NCBI GenBank assembly: GCA_035610365.1
Contig: CM069432.1
Coordinates: 242,820,104 to 242,884,103 of the forward strand
DNA: 64,000 nucleotides
Origin: Aquatica leii
Taxonomy: Eukaryota; Arthropoda; Insecta; Coleoptera; Lampyridae
Reading direction: 5' to 3'
Shown here one piece after another: positions 45,986-58,100 of this stretch. Within the stretch, counting starts at the first letter, position 1, and each line of letters begins with the position of its first letter. Under the pieces are notes generated by a model. The model was not told the origin of the DNA, did no database searches, and saw nothing but the letters and a program-made list of their open reading frames with translations. The position numbers and the translations under genes are program-made.

Positions 45986-46029
45986 ATATTTTTCTAGAGA
46001 AGACTTTAAGTTAAATAATTTAATTGTAT

Positions 46030-46330
46030 ATCTAATACTCCACTTTGAGGATAGATTATCTTAACGTTGACACTAAATTTATTACTAAATCTGTCAAGTT
46101 TGACATTTACTTTAATATCATTTTATTTTTCAATTTTAATTGAATTTCAAGATTTTTTAAATTATTTTTCCACAGTCGCATACTCGTTCTAATATAATAA
46201 TTGACTTTGAACACTTAATTTTGAGTGAATTTCTAGTTTTCATTTTGCCACACTAAAGCTTTTTTCGCCGATTACGTAACTACACTAACAAACGAATATT
46301 CACGTTTGCGATGTTGGCAGCGCAAAAAAA
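46030..46330 (-). mobile_element. Gene-less relative of the tyrosine-recombinase element
   Basis: On the minus strand this starts TTTTTTTGCGCTGCC (ending at 46330) and follows 6725-6870 for about 140 bp at roughly 80-85 percent identity. It then passes straight into sequence matching the 8560-8620 flank (CAAACTTGACAGATTTAGTA). The recombinase gene between those two parts is absent. The far end matching 8671-8684 is not seen, so this end is lost or diverged. It looks like a deletion derivative that would depend on a recombinase supplied elsewhere. Confidence 0.55.
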
Positions 46331-46344
46331 GTGTTATTAAATTA

Positions 46345-47950
46345 TACATAAAAAACAACATATCTGCGTAAATATAAAAGTGACAGTAAAATTATTGATT
46401 TGTTTTGTTGTTTGATATAGATTCTACAGACCATTTCTATGAGCACCAAAACAAATAAAGTTCTTTCATACAGCTAATGTAGAAAAATAATAAATAGATC
46501 TTGGTCGTTTAGTTCTTTTTAAACTTATATACTTTGACAGCCATTTACTCAATCTTCTCAACTCAACTGCTTATTAAAAACAATGTTTAATCAAAAAGTT
46601 TTAGAAATATAAGCAAAATTTAAGTAAATTTGTATGTAACACTGATGAATGATTAACAATCTTTCTCTGAAACCTTTTAACTTAAACTTTTAATCTTGAA
46701 TTCTTTATTTAAGTATAGTACCTAAAGCTTTTTGTACGCATCATTTTTCAATCGTTTTATAAAAGCTTTGTACGTTTAAGTATGATTAAACGTTAATTAA
46801 TTAATGCTTAACAACAGTTTTATTATGGTTCATTTATAAGTCATATTAATTACAAAGAATTTTTTTGTATATAATGTTAATACTGCTTTCTATGATAAAT
46901 TTGGATTACTGTATTTGTTGTATAGTAAACTTATTGTTGTTTAGCGTTATTGTCATCATATATTTATAAAACCGTGTACGAACATTTTTTTAAATAATTG
47001 TACCTATATGTGTAATCTATAAGACCACAACACCATTATGTAAATTGACAAAAATTAATTTAATGCCTAACGCAAAAACATCTCAAATCCAATAATTCAA
47101 CAAAAACCAATTATACAAAAGCGAACGCGTGCTGACATTTAACTGTCACTAATGATTACTTAATTCATTTGCTTGTTTGGTGATAGGAAACATTTCAAAT
47201 AATATACAAATTGTCAATCTCGGCAATAAAACAGTATTTTACGTATTTATGTAAAAGAATACCCTTAATATGCCTAAATCACATCCTTGGCGTTTTTATC
47301 GGTCCTTTAATCTATTCAAATATCTGAAAAAGTATTTTCTTTTTTATATTGTTTCGTTAGATTACGTTTGTGATACCAATATACATAAATAAATAATAGT
47401 AATAAATGCGCATATAAATTAGATATACTTCTATAATATTTGTTTTGTTAACAAAAAAGTTTTTGGTTTTATATAATACACTGATTTCTTTTTGTTATTG
47501 CCACTAAATAAAAGTTTGATATATGTAGTGCAGTTGGGGGTTGTCTGTAATAGTAGAGGTTTATTTAAATACTAGTGAACTTATACTAAACATATTTGTA
47601 TAAAGTAATTATTATTGAAACACCCTATAGGCTATGAGCATAAGTGACTTAAATAAATTAATAAATGAAGGAAAATGGCGTCGATTTCGATGAATGAACA
47701 ACCAAGTAGCATTGTAAAATTCGAAAAATTTTGATTTTTTAAAGTTTCAAACAACAGTATTTTCTAAAAGAAAATAAATTGGCGACGGAAAACCAAAAAG
47801 CGAATGAAAAAAATTGTGAGATTTGATAAATGATAAACAATTGAGAACGAAAGGGGGGGGGGTTCGAAACCGTGCGGCCACGATTAAAAAATTTTTTTTG
47901 ACTATTTTCCAAATTATAAGAGTTTCAAAATATTAAAATGCAACAGACTT
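46345..47950. other. AT-rich stretch, nothing recognised
   Basis: No coding match, repeat partner or inverted ends were found. A run of ten G followed by GTTCGAAACC near 47857-47873 resembles a tRNA B box but has no other tRNA feature. Confidence 0.45.
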
Positions 47951-47954
47951 GACA

Positions 47955-49080
47955 GCGGGCTGGAGAGAGAAGAAGTAACTAACATTTATGTCCTCATGTA
48001 GTGTGAAGCAGCAACCACCAATCAAGATAATAAGAATATTTTTTGAAATTGACGGTTTCTTAAAAAGCATTATCAGAAGACATATCTTAGAGTTTTATAT
48101 AGAGAAAAGTTTCCTAACTATTGTAGAATTACATCGAAGATGAAAGGACGACCTTTTTGGTTTTCCTCAGGTTTGTACTTATACTTGAAAACACTGGGTA
48201 AATGCAATAAATCTCATTTATCAAAAATTGGAAAATATATCTAAACATATCTGCCAAAAAATCGCATTTGTACTCCGCAAAAAGATATCGTGAACAGAAA
48301 ATTCTTTATACCGACTAGAGATGGTGTGGGGCCAACCATTTAAAAAAAATTGGTTAGGTGGAAACAGTTACACAAGAGATTTGTGTTAATTTTTAGGAAT
48401 ATAGAGAAGCTATTCAATAAGTTACTGGGTTTAGAGATAGAATTAAACTACTTTCCGGTTCAGGGCAACGAGTGATCATATTACATATTAGTAACAAAGA
48501 TGGATTTTTGGAAGAGTGTATGAAATGGTTTATTGGTAAAAAAAGTTCTGCTGATTTTACTATGTTAGATCTCAAATTCCGCAATCCCAAGACTTTATGG
48601 AGAAAGGCTGATAATATTCGGTGGGTTCAAAACAGACAAATATCATTACGCGAAGGCGTTCCCGAATTTAATTCATTAACAAGATTTTCACTTTTGGAGT
48701 TATATTGACATCATCATTTGAAAAAAAGAAACTAGTTGCAAAAGACTGCGAAGTATTTGAGAGGAGATAATGTAACATTTATATGGCTTCCGGTGGTACA
48801 CTATGAGTTTGATTCTATAGAACTGATATGGACTTGAATTAAAAAACGATAGCAAAATTAAATTCTAATTTGAAAATAAAAGACGCTTTGGATCTTTGCA
48901 AATCAATAATGGAAAATATCACTGGAACTGTTTGGCCCAATTGTGCGGAGCATGCTAAGAAAATAGAAAAAAAAAAGTACAGAGAAAAAGAAAACTTAAC
49001 TTGCGATATTGACCGGATGGAAAATGAATCTAGAAAAAGAAGTTTGATCATTTTTGTTATTACAGAAGAGAGCAAGGAAA
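47955..49080 (+). pseudogene. IS630/Tc1-mariner-superfamily transposase remnant
   Basis: In shifting plus-strand frames I read an N-terminal helix-turn-helix trace (FLKSIIRRHILEFYIEKSFP), then SGSGQRVIILHISNKDGFLE near 48455-48510. This is the V-V-H-I-G-S-K-D-G-F-L-E block of DDE_3 transposases. The region of the third acidic residue follows (VHYEFDSIELIWT near 48800), then IAKLNSNLKIKDALDL and CAEHAKKIEKKKYREKENL. Order and spacing match a protein of about 370 residues. There are many stops and frame changes, and part of the catalytic region is lost. It is a different family from the scrap at 1800-2067. Confidence 0.6.
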
Positions 49081-51640
49081 ATCATATAACCCTAAAAGAG
49101 AAGCACATAAGCAAAATCATAAGACGGATAAGGGTGCCAATAGCGGATAAGAAAATAGATTTTATCTAGATTAGAAAAGAGAGTGGAAGAAGGATTTAAA
49201 TCTATAAAGGTCGGACTTACAACACTATGGAAAAAAACAGGAAATACTACGAAATACCTAAAGACTGATAAGAACAAGACTTTGATAAAAAAACAAGAAA
49301 AACAAAGAAGCAACTAGTCCCGTACATGTTAGAAGCCAGGCAAAAAGATTAAAGACGACTATGGGAAGAGATAAATTATTTTTATAAACGGGGAAGAATG
49401 GCAGTTAGAAAAACTGAAAGAAAAACCAAATTAAACAGAAGCAGAATAGAGAAATAAGCGGGGAAGATCTACAGATGAGGATAAAACAAATTCTTCCAAA
49501 GGAGCAACACCGAGTACTAATAAAGCAAGCGATGTTAACTCCTATCAAAAAAGACTTCAACAAAAAACGAAGATCTGAACAAGACGATCAGAGAAGTTGA
49601 GAAAACATCCCAAAAACAGACCAATCCAACAAACTAAGAGCTAAAAACCGGATAAATATCGGTATAGCAAAATGCAATAAAAAAGAATATGAGATGACAA
49701 ATTGCAGGCCAAAACAAGAAGATGGAACACAAAAGTGGACCACACAAAGATAAGGAAAAGACAACATTGTTACAATATGTATCTGGATTACGAACACTTT
49801 AGCTAGTAAAGAAACGTAGTTAGTAGAAATAAACGTTATTCATATTCTAAGCATTAGTGAAGCAAAGAAAAGAGAAAAGGAGTACCAAGGATCACTGACA
49901 AATATATAGTGTACTACTCAGGAGTAAAGAGTGAAAATAACGCAAAAGAAGGAGTCGTTATAGTAATGGAGGAAAACATGACCAAGCGCGTTATAAAATA
50001 CAAAGTGGTAAATTTTAAAACTTTGGTGCTAACAGTGATAAGTAGAAGGCACTTTAGAGATATAAATGAAGGAATTCTATAAAACACTACATGAAGTTTT
50101 CGATGAAGCAAACAAGGAAGCAAAAGCAACAGTGAATTTGGATTGGAATGCAATGTTAGGAAAGGGCACCAACAGAGGATTGTACCGGAAACTGGGGAAA
50201 GCGGACGCTCAACAGGAATGGAATAAAAATATTAGAATTCTGTCAAAGCAACGATTTAATAATCAAAAACATCTTTTGAATGCAAGAAGAAGATATTTAC
50301 AAATTTGTGGCTAAAGAGAGAAGCGCTAAAAGAATAATAAACTACATAGTTTCACGAGAAACGTTAATGAGACAATACAAAATATAACAAAAAAAAGGCA
50401 GTTTTAGGTACTCACCACAGATTAGTAGTGGCTTAATTTATAAGCACAATAAGAAAACCTAAAGAAATAGAATATAGTAAGATACCAACAAACAGATTAA
50501 AAATTGCAGAGAATCCGATGATGTTCCAAGAATAAAGAAACACGATATTAAACAGACGGAAAACAAGAGATACAAAACGAAAATGTGGAGGAGAAGTGAA
50601 ATACTTTTAAGCAAAGCATACTAAAGGTAACAGAAGAGGTTTTCGGACAAAGGAATTATAACAAAAATTAAGAAAAACCAAGTGGTGGACGAAAGAGATA
50701 AGAAGGCTAGTTAAGGAGAAAAAAGAACACGGAAATAGTTTATCCTAACAATAATAGCAATATACAATAATAGCGGCAAACTACAAACAGAAACAAAGGA
50801 AGTTATGGCAACAAAGAGCATTATGAGACAAAATTTGGAGAAACAAAGGAGGAAGACAGAAGACAAAATGACAATAAAAAGGATATTCAAGAAATAACCA
50901 AAGAAAAAGTTCATGATGCATTACAGCGGATAAAAATTTGGAAAACAAGTAGGGAAGATGAAGTAGCTCCAGAAATGCTTAAGTGCTTGGGAAATGAAGG
51001 ACAAGAGTGGTTACGGAAGATTTTCAAAAAAGCTTGGTTACAGGAAAAATCCCTAAAGATTGGGAATAGAAAAAACGAACCAAAATTAACCAACAGAACA
51101 AGCAAATCCACACGACTATACAAGACAATCTAGGGACATAAGAACATAGAAGTGAATTTTAAGGTAAAGATCTACAACACAATAACTTTGCCCACAATTA
51201 TATACGCGGTAGAAAATTGGACAATAAAGAGAAAACACGAAGGAAAAATACTGGCAATGGAAATGAAGCACATTAGGAAACTTACAGGAGTAACAAAAAA
51301 GAAACACGTTAGGAACATGCATATAAGAGCTAATAGCCAATCAACCGTCAATACTGAAAAAAAAGGAAAAACAGATGCATTGGCACGGACACCTCACTAG
51401 AATGAACAATACAGCATTCCCAAAAAGAATACTGGAAATGGGAAAACTTACAAGAAAAAGGCGTGGCAGACCAAGAAAAGTTTGATAAGACCAAATTAAA
51501 AGTCAAAAGAAAAGAAAAAGGAAATCAGTCATAGAAATGAATAAGATAGCAAGGGACAGAGAGGAATTAAAGATATAAGCGAGAGAGGGACGGGTCAACA
51601 CAGACAGTCCGACGGAAAACGCTTAAAGAAATTCGTAAAT
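49080..51640 (+). mobile_element. RTE-like LINE remnant
   Basis: From 49080 Lys/Arg-rich helical frames suggest an ORF1 or 5' region. The endonuclease is seen near 49900-50320 (KYIVYYSGVKSENNAKEGVV and FYKTLHEVFDEANKEAKATV, then DWNAMLGKGTNRG). Reverse-transcriptase traces lie near 50900-51060 (VHDALQRIKIWKTSREDEVA and PEMLKCLGNEGQEWL). The C-terminal end lies at 51150-51600 (YNTITLPTIIYAVENWTIKR and MKHIRKLTGVTKK, then RGRPRK). It has large gaps and many frame changes. The family is an RTE-like endonuclease/reverse transcriptase; clade assignment is uncertain. Confidence 0.55.
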
Positions 51641-51739
51641 TGGTATTAATTTAACTAAAAGTTTAAACGTTTATTAAATTTTTGTCCGCAGGTGTATCAA
51701 TTTGCAAAAATAAACGCTGTGAAGATCCCTTCCGGATAG

Positions 51740-52110
51740 TCAAAATGTGCACAAACTGGCAAGGATTGATTAACAAATTTCATGCGTAGACATTTTAATT
51801 ATCAGTGTTGCGAAAATACCTTCCCCCTCTCTCTTCATTTTTCCTTGTAAAAAATTTCAAGCACATTTTATACGCAATGACCCCCCAGGATGTATCGGCA
51901 AGGCAAATGACTCTGGCTGAATGAACGAAGATAGGTTTTTAATTTTTATGAAACACATTGTAAAGCATGTGAGACCCACACCCAAAAAAGTTCTGCTGCT
52001 GTTCGACAATCATGATTTCCATTTGTATGTCCCAACTATAGAGTTCTGTAAAGCCATTCAAGTTGTGTTATTATGATTCCCCCACATACTTCCCACAAGT
52101 TACAACCGTT
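51740..52110 (+). pseudogene. pogo-like transposase fragment (DDE core)
   Basis: One frame reads GCIGKANDSGWMNEDRFLIF, then KHIVKHVRPTPKKVLLLFDN and HDFHLYVPTIEFCK, the middle of a pogo-type DDE_1 domain with the second Asp in LLLFDNHDFH. It ends in FPHILPTSYNR near the third-Asp block, which is lost. It is a short isolated piece unlike the copies at 23 and 28 kb. Confidence 0.6.
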
Positions 52111-52690
52111 GAATCATGATATCCGAAAAATATAAAAAAAAATGGTTAGCAACTTCTTAAACAAAGCATCGAACACTTAAAAGGTAAAGACTCAACTTTT
52201 TGATTATAGATTGTTTTATAAATAATATATTTTTGTAGGGAACAGCAAACATCTAAAAAGCTACAGCTACAAATGCAATCAACGTGTAACGTTTCAATTT
52301 AAATTTAGTAAAATTCAAGTTGGTGTGTAGACAACTTTTCATTCGCCGTCGTGTTTGCGGTAGGTTTTTTCTAGTTAATCTTCTTGCCGGAAGAGACATT
52401 GAAAGCGAGTAATTTTGCTGCCATATTTTTATTTCTTGTCTTCATTGGTCACATTACTTTGGGAAAAATCTGTAGCATTACCATGTTACTAGTGAGTATT
52501 TTTTATTGTAAAAACATGTAATTACAGTAATAATGAGTGTTAAAAAGTGTTCAAAGCTTCAAGATCATTAAATATTACATATTCCAGTCCCGGATAAGGT
52601 GCGTACATAAAAGGTATCCAAAGAAAGTTGAAGTTTAGTCTAGTCAAAAGTTTTAAGAAGAATTTGGTTGTCTAAATAAATAAGTGCGAA
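52111..52690. other. Unassigned sequence
   Basis: No recognisable coding sequence or repeat. The part near 52320-52440 is less AT-rich and may belong to the pogo remnant's 3' region. Confidence 0.4.
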
Positions 52691-54700
52691 GTAAGTGTTC
52701 CACGCGCGTGTCAGTGTAGATAAATGAAAGTGAATCTTTGGCACTCCGCAATGACCGACTACCGCGGAAGATGCGCGGAGTACCTCGTAAGTGAACGTGA
52801 CCTCTATCAACGAACCTCACCAACCATTCACCTTGATTAGCCACTTAGGCTCGACTAACATCGACGTTAATTTGACGTGCCTTTCTGTTACCAGAAAAAT
52901 TCTAAACTGGCGTGTTGTTCCAGAGGTTATTAAAAGTGACCACCAACTGATACGGTTTGAGTTAACCGTCGAAGCCCCCCATCTAGAACCTATCCCTAAG
53001 AGAATCCATCATTTTAAACGCATAGATCTCGTTCGCTTAAATATGGCAATTGCAAGTTCTATTCCTGCTTCCTCGTGGTTGTGTCACGATCCTAGATCTG
53101 TAGACGTCGTAGCTTTTAATCGCATACGCATAAGCTCTACAGCCGCTATACCGTGGTGGAGTCCTAAGTTAGACAGGTTAAAGCGAGCGGTGCGTTGTTT
53201 ACAAAAACACTATCAAAAAGCCCCAGCAGACTTAAAACCTCGATGGCTTCCCTCTTACAAAACCACGCTTTGCCGGCACAAAATGGCAGTGAAGACAGAA
53301 AAGTATATGTTTTGCAAATAAGATCCCAACAGTACTCGGTAGTCACTAGCGACGATAAAGCCGCGGTGGCTAGTCGAATTCCTAAGAACAACTCTCCCGG
53401 ACCTGATGGAATCCATTGTAATCTTTTAGTGTAATTGTACAAGATTCCTTCTCATCTACGATTGTTGATTTATTCAACTCGTGCATTAAATGTGGTTATT
53501 TTCTTACCAGCTGGAAAGCTGGTAAACTCATCACCAATTTCAAACCTGGGAAGAAGTACAACTCGTACCGTCCGTACTCTGTTAGCAGAACTTGCCAAAT
53601 TTTTTGAACGTGTGTTGCTTAAAAAGGTTAATGACGACCTTCCTCCACAAATTATTTTCCACCCAGTCAATAGCTTTGTTCCAGGCAAAACGACGACTGA
53701 CCCCGCACGTAGATTAGTTACCAATGTACGACCGAATGTCTACAAGTACAGACTTGCAATTTTCATCGACATATCTGGAGCGTTTAACGACGTATGGTGG
53801 ACCTCAATAATAGAAGCTCTCGTTGTAACAGCTGGCACCACGCGCGTTATTCGTAGTTATTTTTTGAATAGATAGATAATTTATTCCTCGAACGTATCCC
53901 GCTTTTATGTCAAACCACTGACGAAGCGTTGTTCACAAGGCTTGGTTTTCGGGCCGACTTAGAGGCAAGATCCAACATGTGCTTAACATAGTGACACGCT
54001 GGGCTGGCAGCAACACTTTAAAACGAGATCCTTTACTGTGCCTCAACCGCATTCCCGTCCGTAGGGTTTTCGAATTCAAGTACCTCAGACTTTTGCTTGA
54101 CGACAGATTGAGTTTTGTAAAACATTGCGCATTTGTGGCTGACAAGTGTAAGAGCGTCTAACACTTGTTCTACAAATACTCACGCTTGAAATGAAACCTA
54201 CACAAAAAATCTCTTGAGAATTCTTTAACAGAGTTAAAGTTATACTCATGTTCACCTATGGCCTAAACATTTGGTACGACATTCCCACGTGGTCGGAAAC
54301 TGACCTTCCTCCAATTCCTATTCCTGAGAACTATCCTTGAAGCTTATCGCACTATTCCCGTAGATACCCTCTGTGTTATATCCAAGCATTCTCCCCTGCA
54401 TATCCTTTTGCAGGAAATTTACTGCACCAAATTTCTCGGCAAGGCTGGCACGTGCAATTTCCTTGACCAGCACGTTTCGCTCCACGACTTCCCGTTTTTT
54501 TCAGCGGATAAGCGTCACTTAAATGGGTAACTTCCCAGAAACATCGTAACGCCTACCCCTTTATGCCGGATATCTTTTTCTGGGCCAGAATGTCTTACGT
54601 CCCCGGACAAGAGGCAGTCCAAATCCTTTCTTCACATGGTGGATTTCGTTGTTATTTAAAACACAACGTTTTGGATGACGACAGATGAGAGGTTTTATTA
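52690..54700 (+). pseudogene. Second R1-clade LINE, ORF2 remnant with balanced base composition
   Basis: The endonuclease end (NEPHQPFTLISHLGSTNIDV and EVIKSDHQLIRFEL) lies at 52800-52975. The reverse transcriptase follows with SRIPKNNSPGPDGIHCNLLV at 53370, FFERVLLKKVNDDLPPQ, SFVPGKTTTDPARRLV and IFIDISGAFNDVWW near 53765. After RCSQGLVFGPT near 53945 the copy jumps to KIQHVLNIVTRWAGSNTLKR, so about 70-100 residues with the usual Y/F-A-D-D block are deleted. The C-terminal part has RRVFEFKYLRLLLDDRLSF and AYRTIPVDTLCVIS near 54340, ending about 54690. There are several other frame changes. The 5' part and 3' tail are missing. Confidence 0.7.
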
Positions 54701-55170
54701 AAAATAGTTTCTTAAGTTTTGTTAACTTATGAATGGTAATTAAGTTTTATTGGAATTTACTCCTTAAGAATCGATTTTTATATATAGCTGGTAGTACTGA
54801 AATTTTATGAAGAGTAAAATAGAGCGTAATCTAAAAAAAAATGAGGCGTTACGTTCCTTTGCGCAACGTACTTTGCACACCTTTCACTTTGAGATTATGT
54901 ATCTGTATATACAATATATACTCAGCTTTCTAATATACAGCCGTATACAGGGTATATCGGCAACAGTTGATGCATGTATAAGTATATATTATGATACAAT
55001 ATATACAAACAGCAACCTAACCGTCAATTTGTGTTTTAAAGTTTAGTTTATTAATTTACATATATTGATACGTATATTTATACAAAATAATCAAAATGAT
55101 TATGTGACTGAAATTAACAAAATATTGGAAGATATAAGAAAAAACTTATTTGGATGACAATGAATTAGCA
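54701..55170. other. Unassigned AT-rich stretch
   Basis: Contains the repeated motif ACAATATATAC near 54910 and 55000 but no clear element. Confidence 0.4.
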
Positions 55171-58100
55171 CAGCGGCGGACAGAACTAAATAATCGGCCC
55201 GGGCATAATTACTTAGGTCGGCCCGAAGCTTTGGTGAAAATAAATAACTACAAAAAGAAACTAAATATAATTTAAAACTTTTTCGTAGATTACACTGTAA
55301 TTTGCTAGTTTTGTTATAACTGTATTATTATCTATATTGCTACAATATTTGAACTTCATACTTTCAGCATGAATGCCTCTAATTTGTCTTCATCAAGCGT
55401 TGATCTCAAACTATTTTTGATATGTTTCAGTTTTGAGAAACTGCGCTCGCATGAAACTTGTGTTATTGACAGTGTTAAGCAATACTTGTAACAAGTGCGG
55501 ATAACGCTATATGCTTTGGAATAAAGATTATATTTTTGTAAAATTAGATAGCAACAGACTTGGCAATCTCTGCATGCCTTGGTAGATACAAAACAATCCT
55601 GCCTTATCTTTTCGTCAAGATTTTCACTTTTTAATTCCGAATATATTTCGCCTTCCTCCTCATTTAAGTAACTCTCGTGAATTGTTTGCTTTAGTGAATT
55701 ATATTTTGAAGCAAAATCTATTAGTTCTTTACGAATTCTTGATGCCACAGATCTCGGTTAAATTTGATAACTCGGTTGCTTATGGACTTAAATACTAAAT
55801 CTGGGAGAGTTAGTATGAAACCATGCGATTTCAGCAGCAATTGCGCTATTTTTTTGAAATCTTTGTTCCATGCTGTTTGTCAATATATCAAAAACCTGAT
55901 TGTGTACTTCAATTTTAAATTTTTCATTTGCATATATTAAGCACTAGTCAGTTCTAGTTTTGCCTGGCATCAATTTTATTTTTCTTGGTTGTAGTACGGG
56001 TAGAGAAGTATCAAGAACAAATTCGGTTCTTTAAATTGCTTGTTTATATGTGAAATAAAATCTATAGCAGCAGCCTCTATAGTTTTGTAGTCACGAGAGA
56101 TATTGCCTAGTGTTTCACAAGTCTTCTCCATCATTTTATGAGCTTTTAAGTATATCAAAGCCCATAGTTTGCAGGTACTTTATAAGAAGCATCGTATATT
56201 GAAATATTCTTAGAAATATTTGAGGAGTTAATATTGTTTTATATGACAATAACGTTGTTATATAGGACGTCGCTTTTAGTCTGGCGTCTGTTGTCTTTAA
56301 TCTTAGACAGATCAATGACAATCGTTGTGAATAATGACTTTGAGGGATCATTGAAAAAACCAAATGTTTTTCCTTTCCTCCACCATCTTGTACTTCCAAT
56401 TGTAACCGGCGTTGAAATTTGCTCGTGAATCTTTTGTGAAAGACCCCGTTTTCTTTAAGCGATGGAATAGTTCCGTGAAAGCTTCGGAAACGTTTTACTC
56501 GATTAATTTTATTACGTCAATTTAAGTTGATTTGTATTTAATAGTTATTTCACGATTACTGTTGGTTTATTTTTTTTTAAACGCATAAAGGTCAGTGGTC
56601 TTTATTAGGATTTAGTATTTTATTTCTGGTTATTGCATTAGAATAACAACTTTATATAACTTATGGTTTCCTTTCTGGAATGGAATTTGATACATTTTTC
56701 TTAGTATCTACTTTTGTTATTCTAAACTCATTTTCGAGCGCGATTTGGTTCATTTGATAATTAACTGAGCAAGCAATTTTCGTGAGAACATTTTTTTTTC
56801 GCTGTGCGTACGTGACGTGACGCATGTGGTGACAATATTTTTCATCTTTGTTAATTTACTTTGTTTAGTGTTCCATCTTTTACAAAGATTTTACGGCTCA
56901 AGTTTAGTGAATTAAGTGGGATTACGAAGTGTTCTAAGGATCAAAATTTTGATTTTAGTTGGTAGTTGGTTGACAGTCGATTGAAATGTAGGGCTCACGG
57001 GTGATAAATTCACCTTTCAAGTGGTACATGTGGAGATACCGCGGAAGTGATTGAAAATGGAACAGTGAATCTTCAAATGGAGAAACAAAACTTTCCTTTT
57101 CGTATAATAACTACGGTTCTTTGAATTCACTGATTTCTGATTTAATTTAGTATGTATCGTAAAGTGGATTTGTGCGTGAGTCTGTTTCGCAATCCCATAT
57201 CCTTTGCCTTGGTGGCGAATCAATAATAAATCTTCCGTTGGCAATTAGTCACATTAGTCACTAACCAGAAGCTCGACTTCAGACAATTCAAGGTATTTAT
57301 TTTGTACCGTTTTAAATGTGGTGAAATTTTTGTTGACGCGTTTGAGTGTTAAAAGCTTTGGGTTTTAAGTAAAATTACAAGTGTCTCGAATTAATGTAAC
57401 GATAATGTAATAAATAATTATTGTCCGTATTTGTAGGAACTATGTGACATTATCCTGTGCTGAAAATTTGTTTGACGGGACCGAATAATTTTTCGATTCA
57501 AGTTTTATATTAGTTTTATATTAAATTAGTTTATTTCATTTTATAATTAATTAATTTCGACGCGCACACGGCCGTGATTTTTAGGTAATTAAGATTTACC
57601 AATTTTGTTTGTTTTATTTCTGAAAATTTTGTATGTTTTTTTTATTAAACGTTCATTTTACGTACCTTTTGATTGTTGTTTTGTTTTGTTATTTTTGTTG
57701 ATTTCAATGCCATTATTTTATTTCATTTTTTTTGTGTGTTCAAATAAATGTTAAATTGTTAAATGTAAAGAGCTTTTAATGCCGTCGGCCTTCGCGTGTG
57801 TAATTTTTATTAGATTATTTCAGATTTTAGTGAGATACACTCTATAAAGGTAAGTCCAGTTAGAGTGTATCCTCCAGGAGCGGGCTTGTGGTTCCTGGCG
57901 CCCTTTGATTTTGACTTTATTATTTTTCGATTTTGTGTTTTCGTCGAGTTTATCCAAATCAATCACGAAATTTTGACTATAACCCACCCCGTCTCCACTG
58001 AGCAGCGGCATAACATCGTTTATGTTACCTTATTTCAGGCAGTGATATTGTTTCAACTTTTGCATGTAACACAATGACGTTTAGTCGTCTGAATTCATTA

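Noticed and set aside
47855-47900. tRNA or SINE B box (GTTCGAAACC) followed by a T run
   Set aside because: No A box, no cloverleaf and no repeat partner; the preceding run of ten G makes a chance match likely.
54890-55020. Inverted TATATAC-rich stretch as a MITE
   Set aside because: The similarity is simple-sequence and direct rather than a clean inverted pair.
57840-57870. Functional splice donor GGTAAGTCC in the solo LTR
   Set aside because: Conserved among the LTR copies but no coding sequence follows in any of them; it may be a relic of the element's leader.
56401-58071. Ginger-type DNA transposon instead of a solo LTR
   Set aside because: TGTAAC ends and a 4-bp duplication fit both, but the inverted ends are short and imperfect, there is no transposase in any copy, and lengths vary as LTRs do. 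Not fully excluded.
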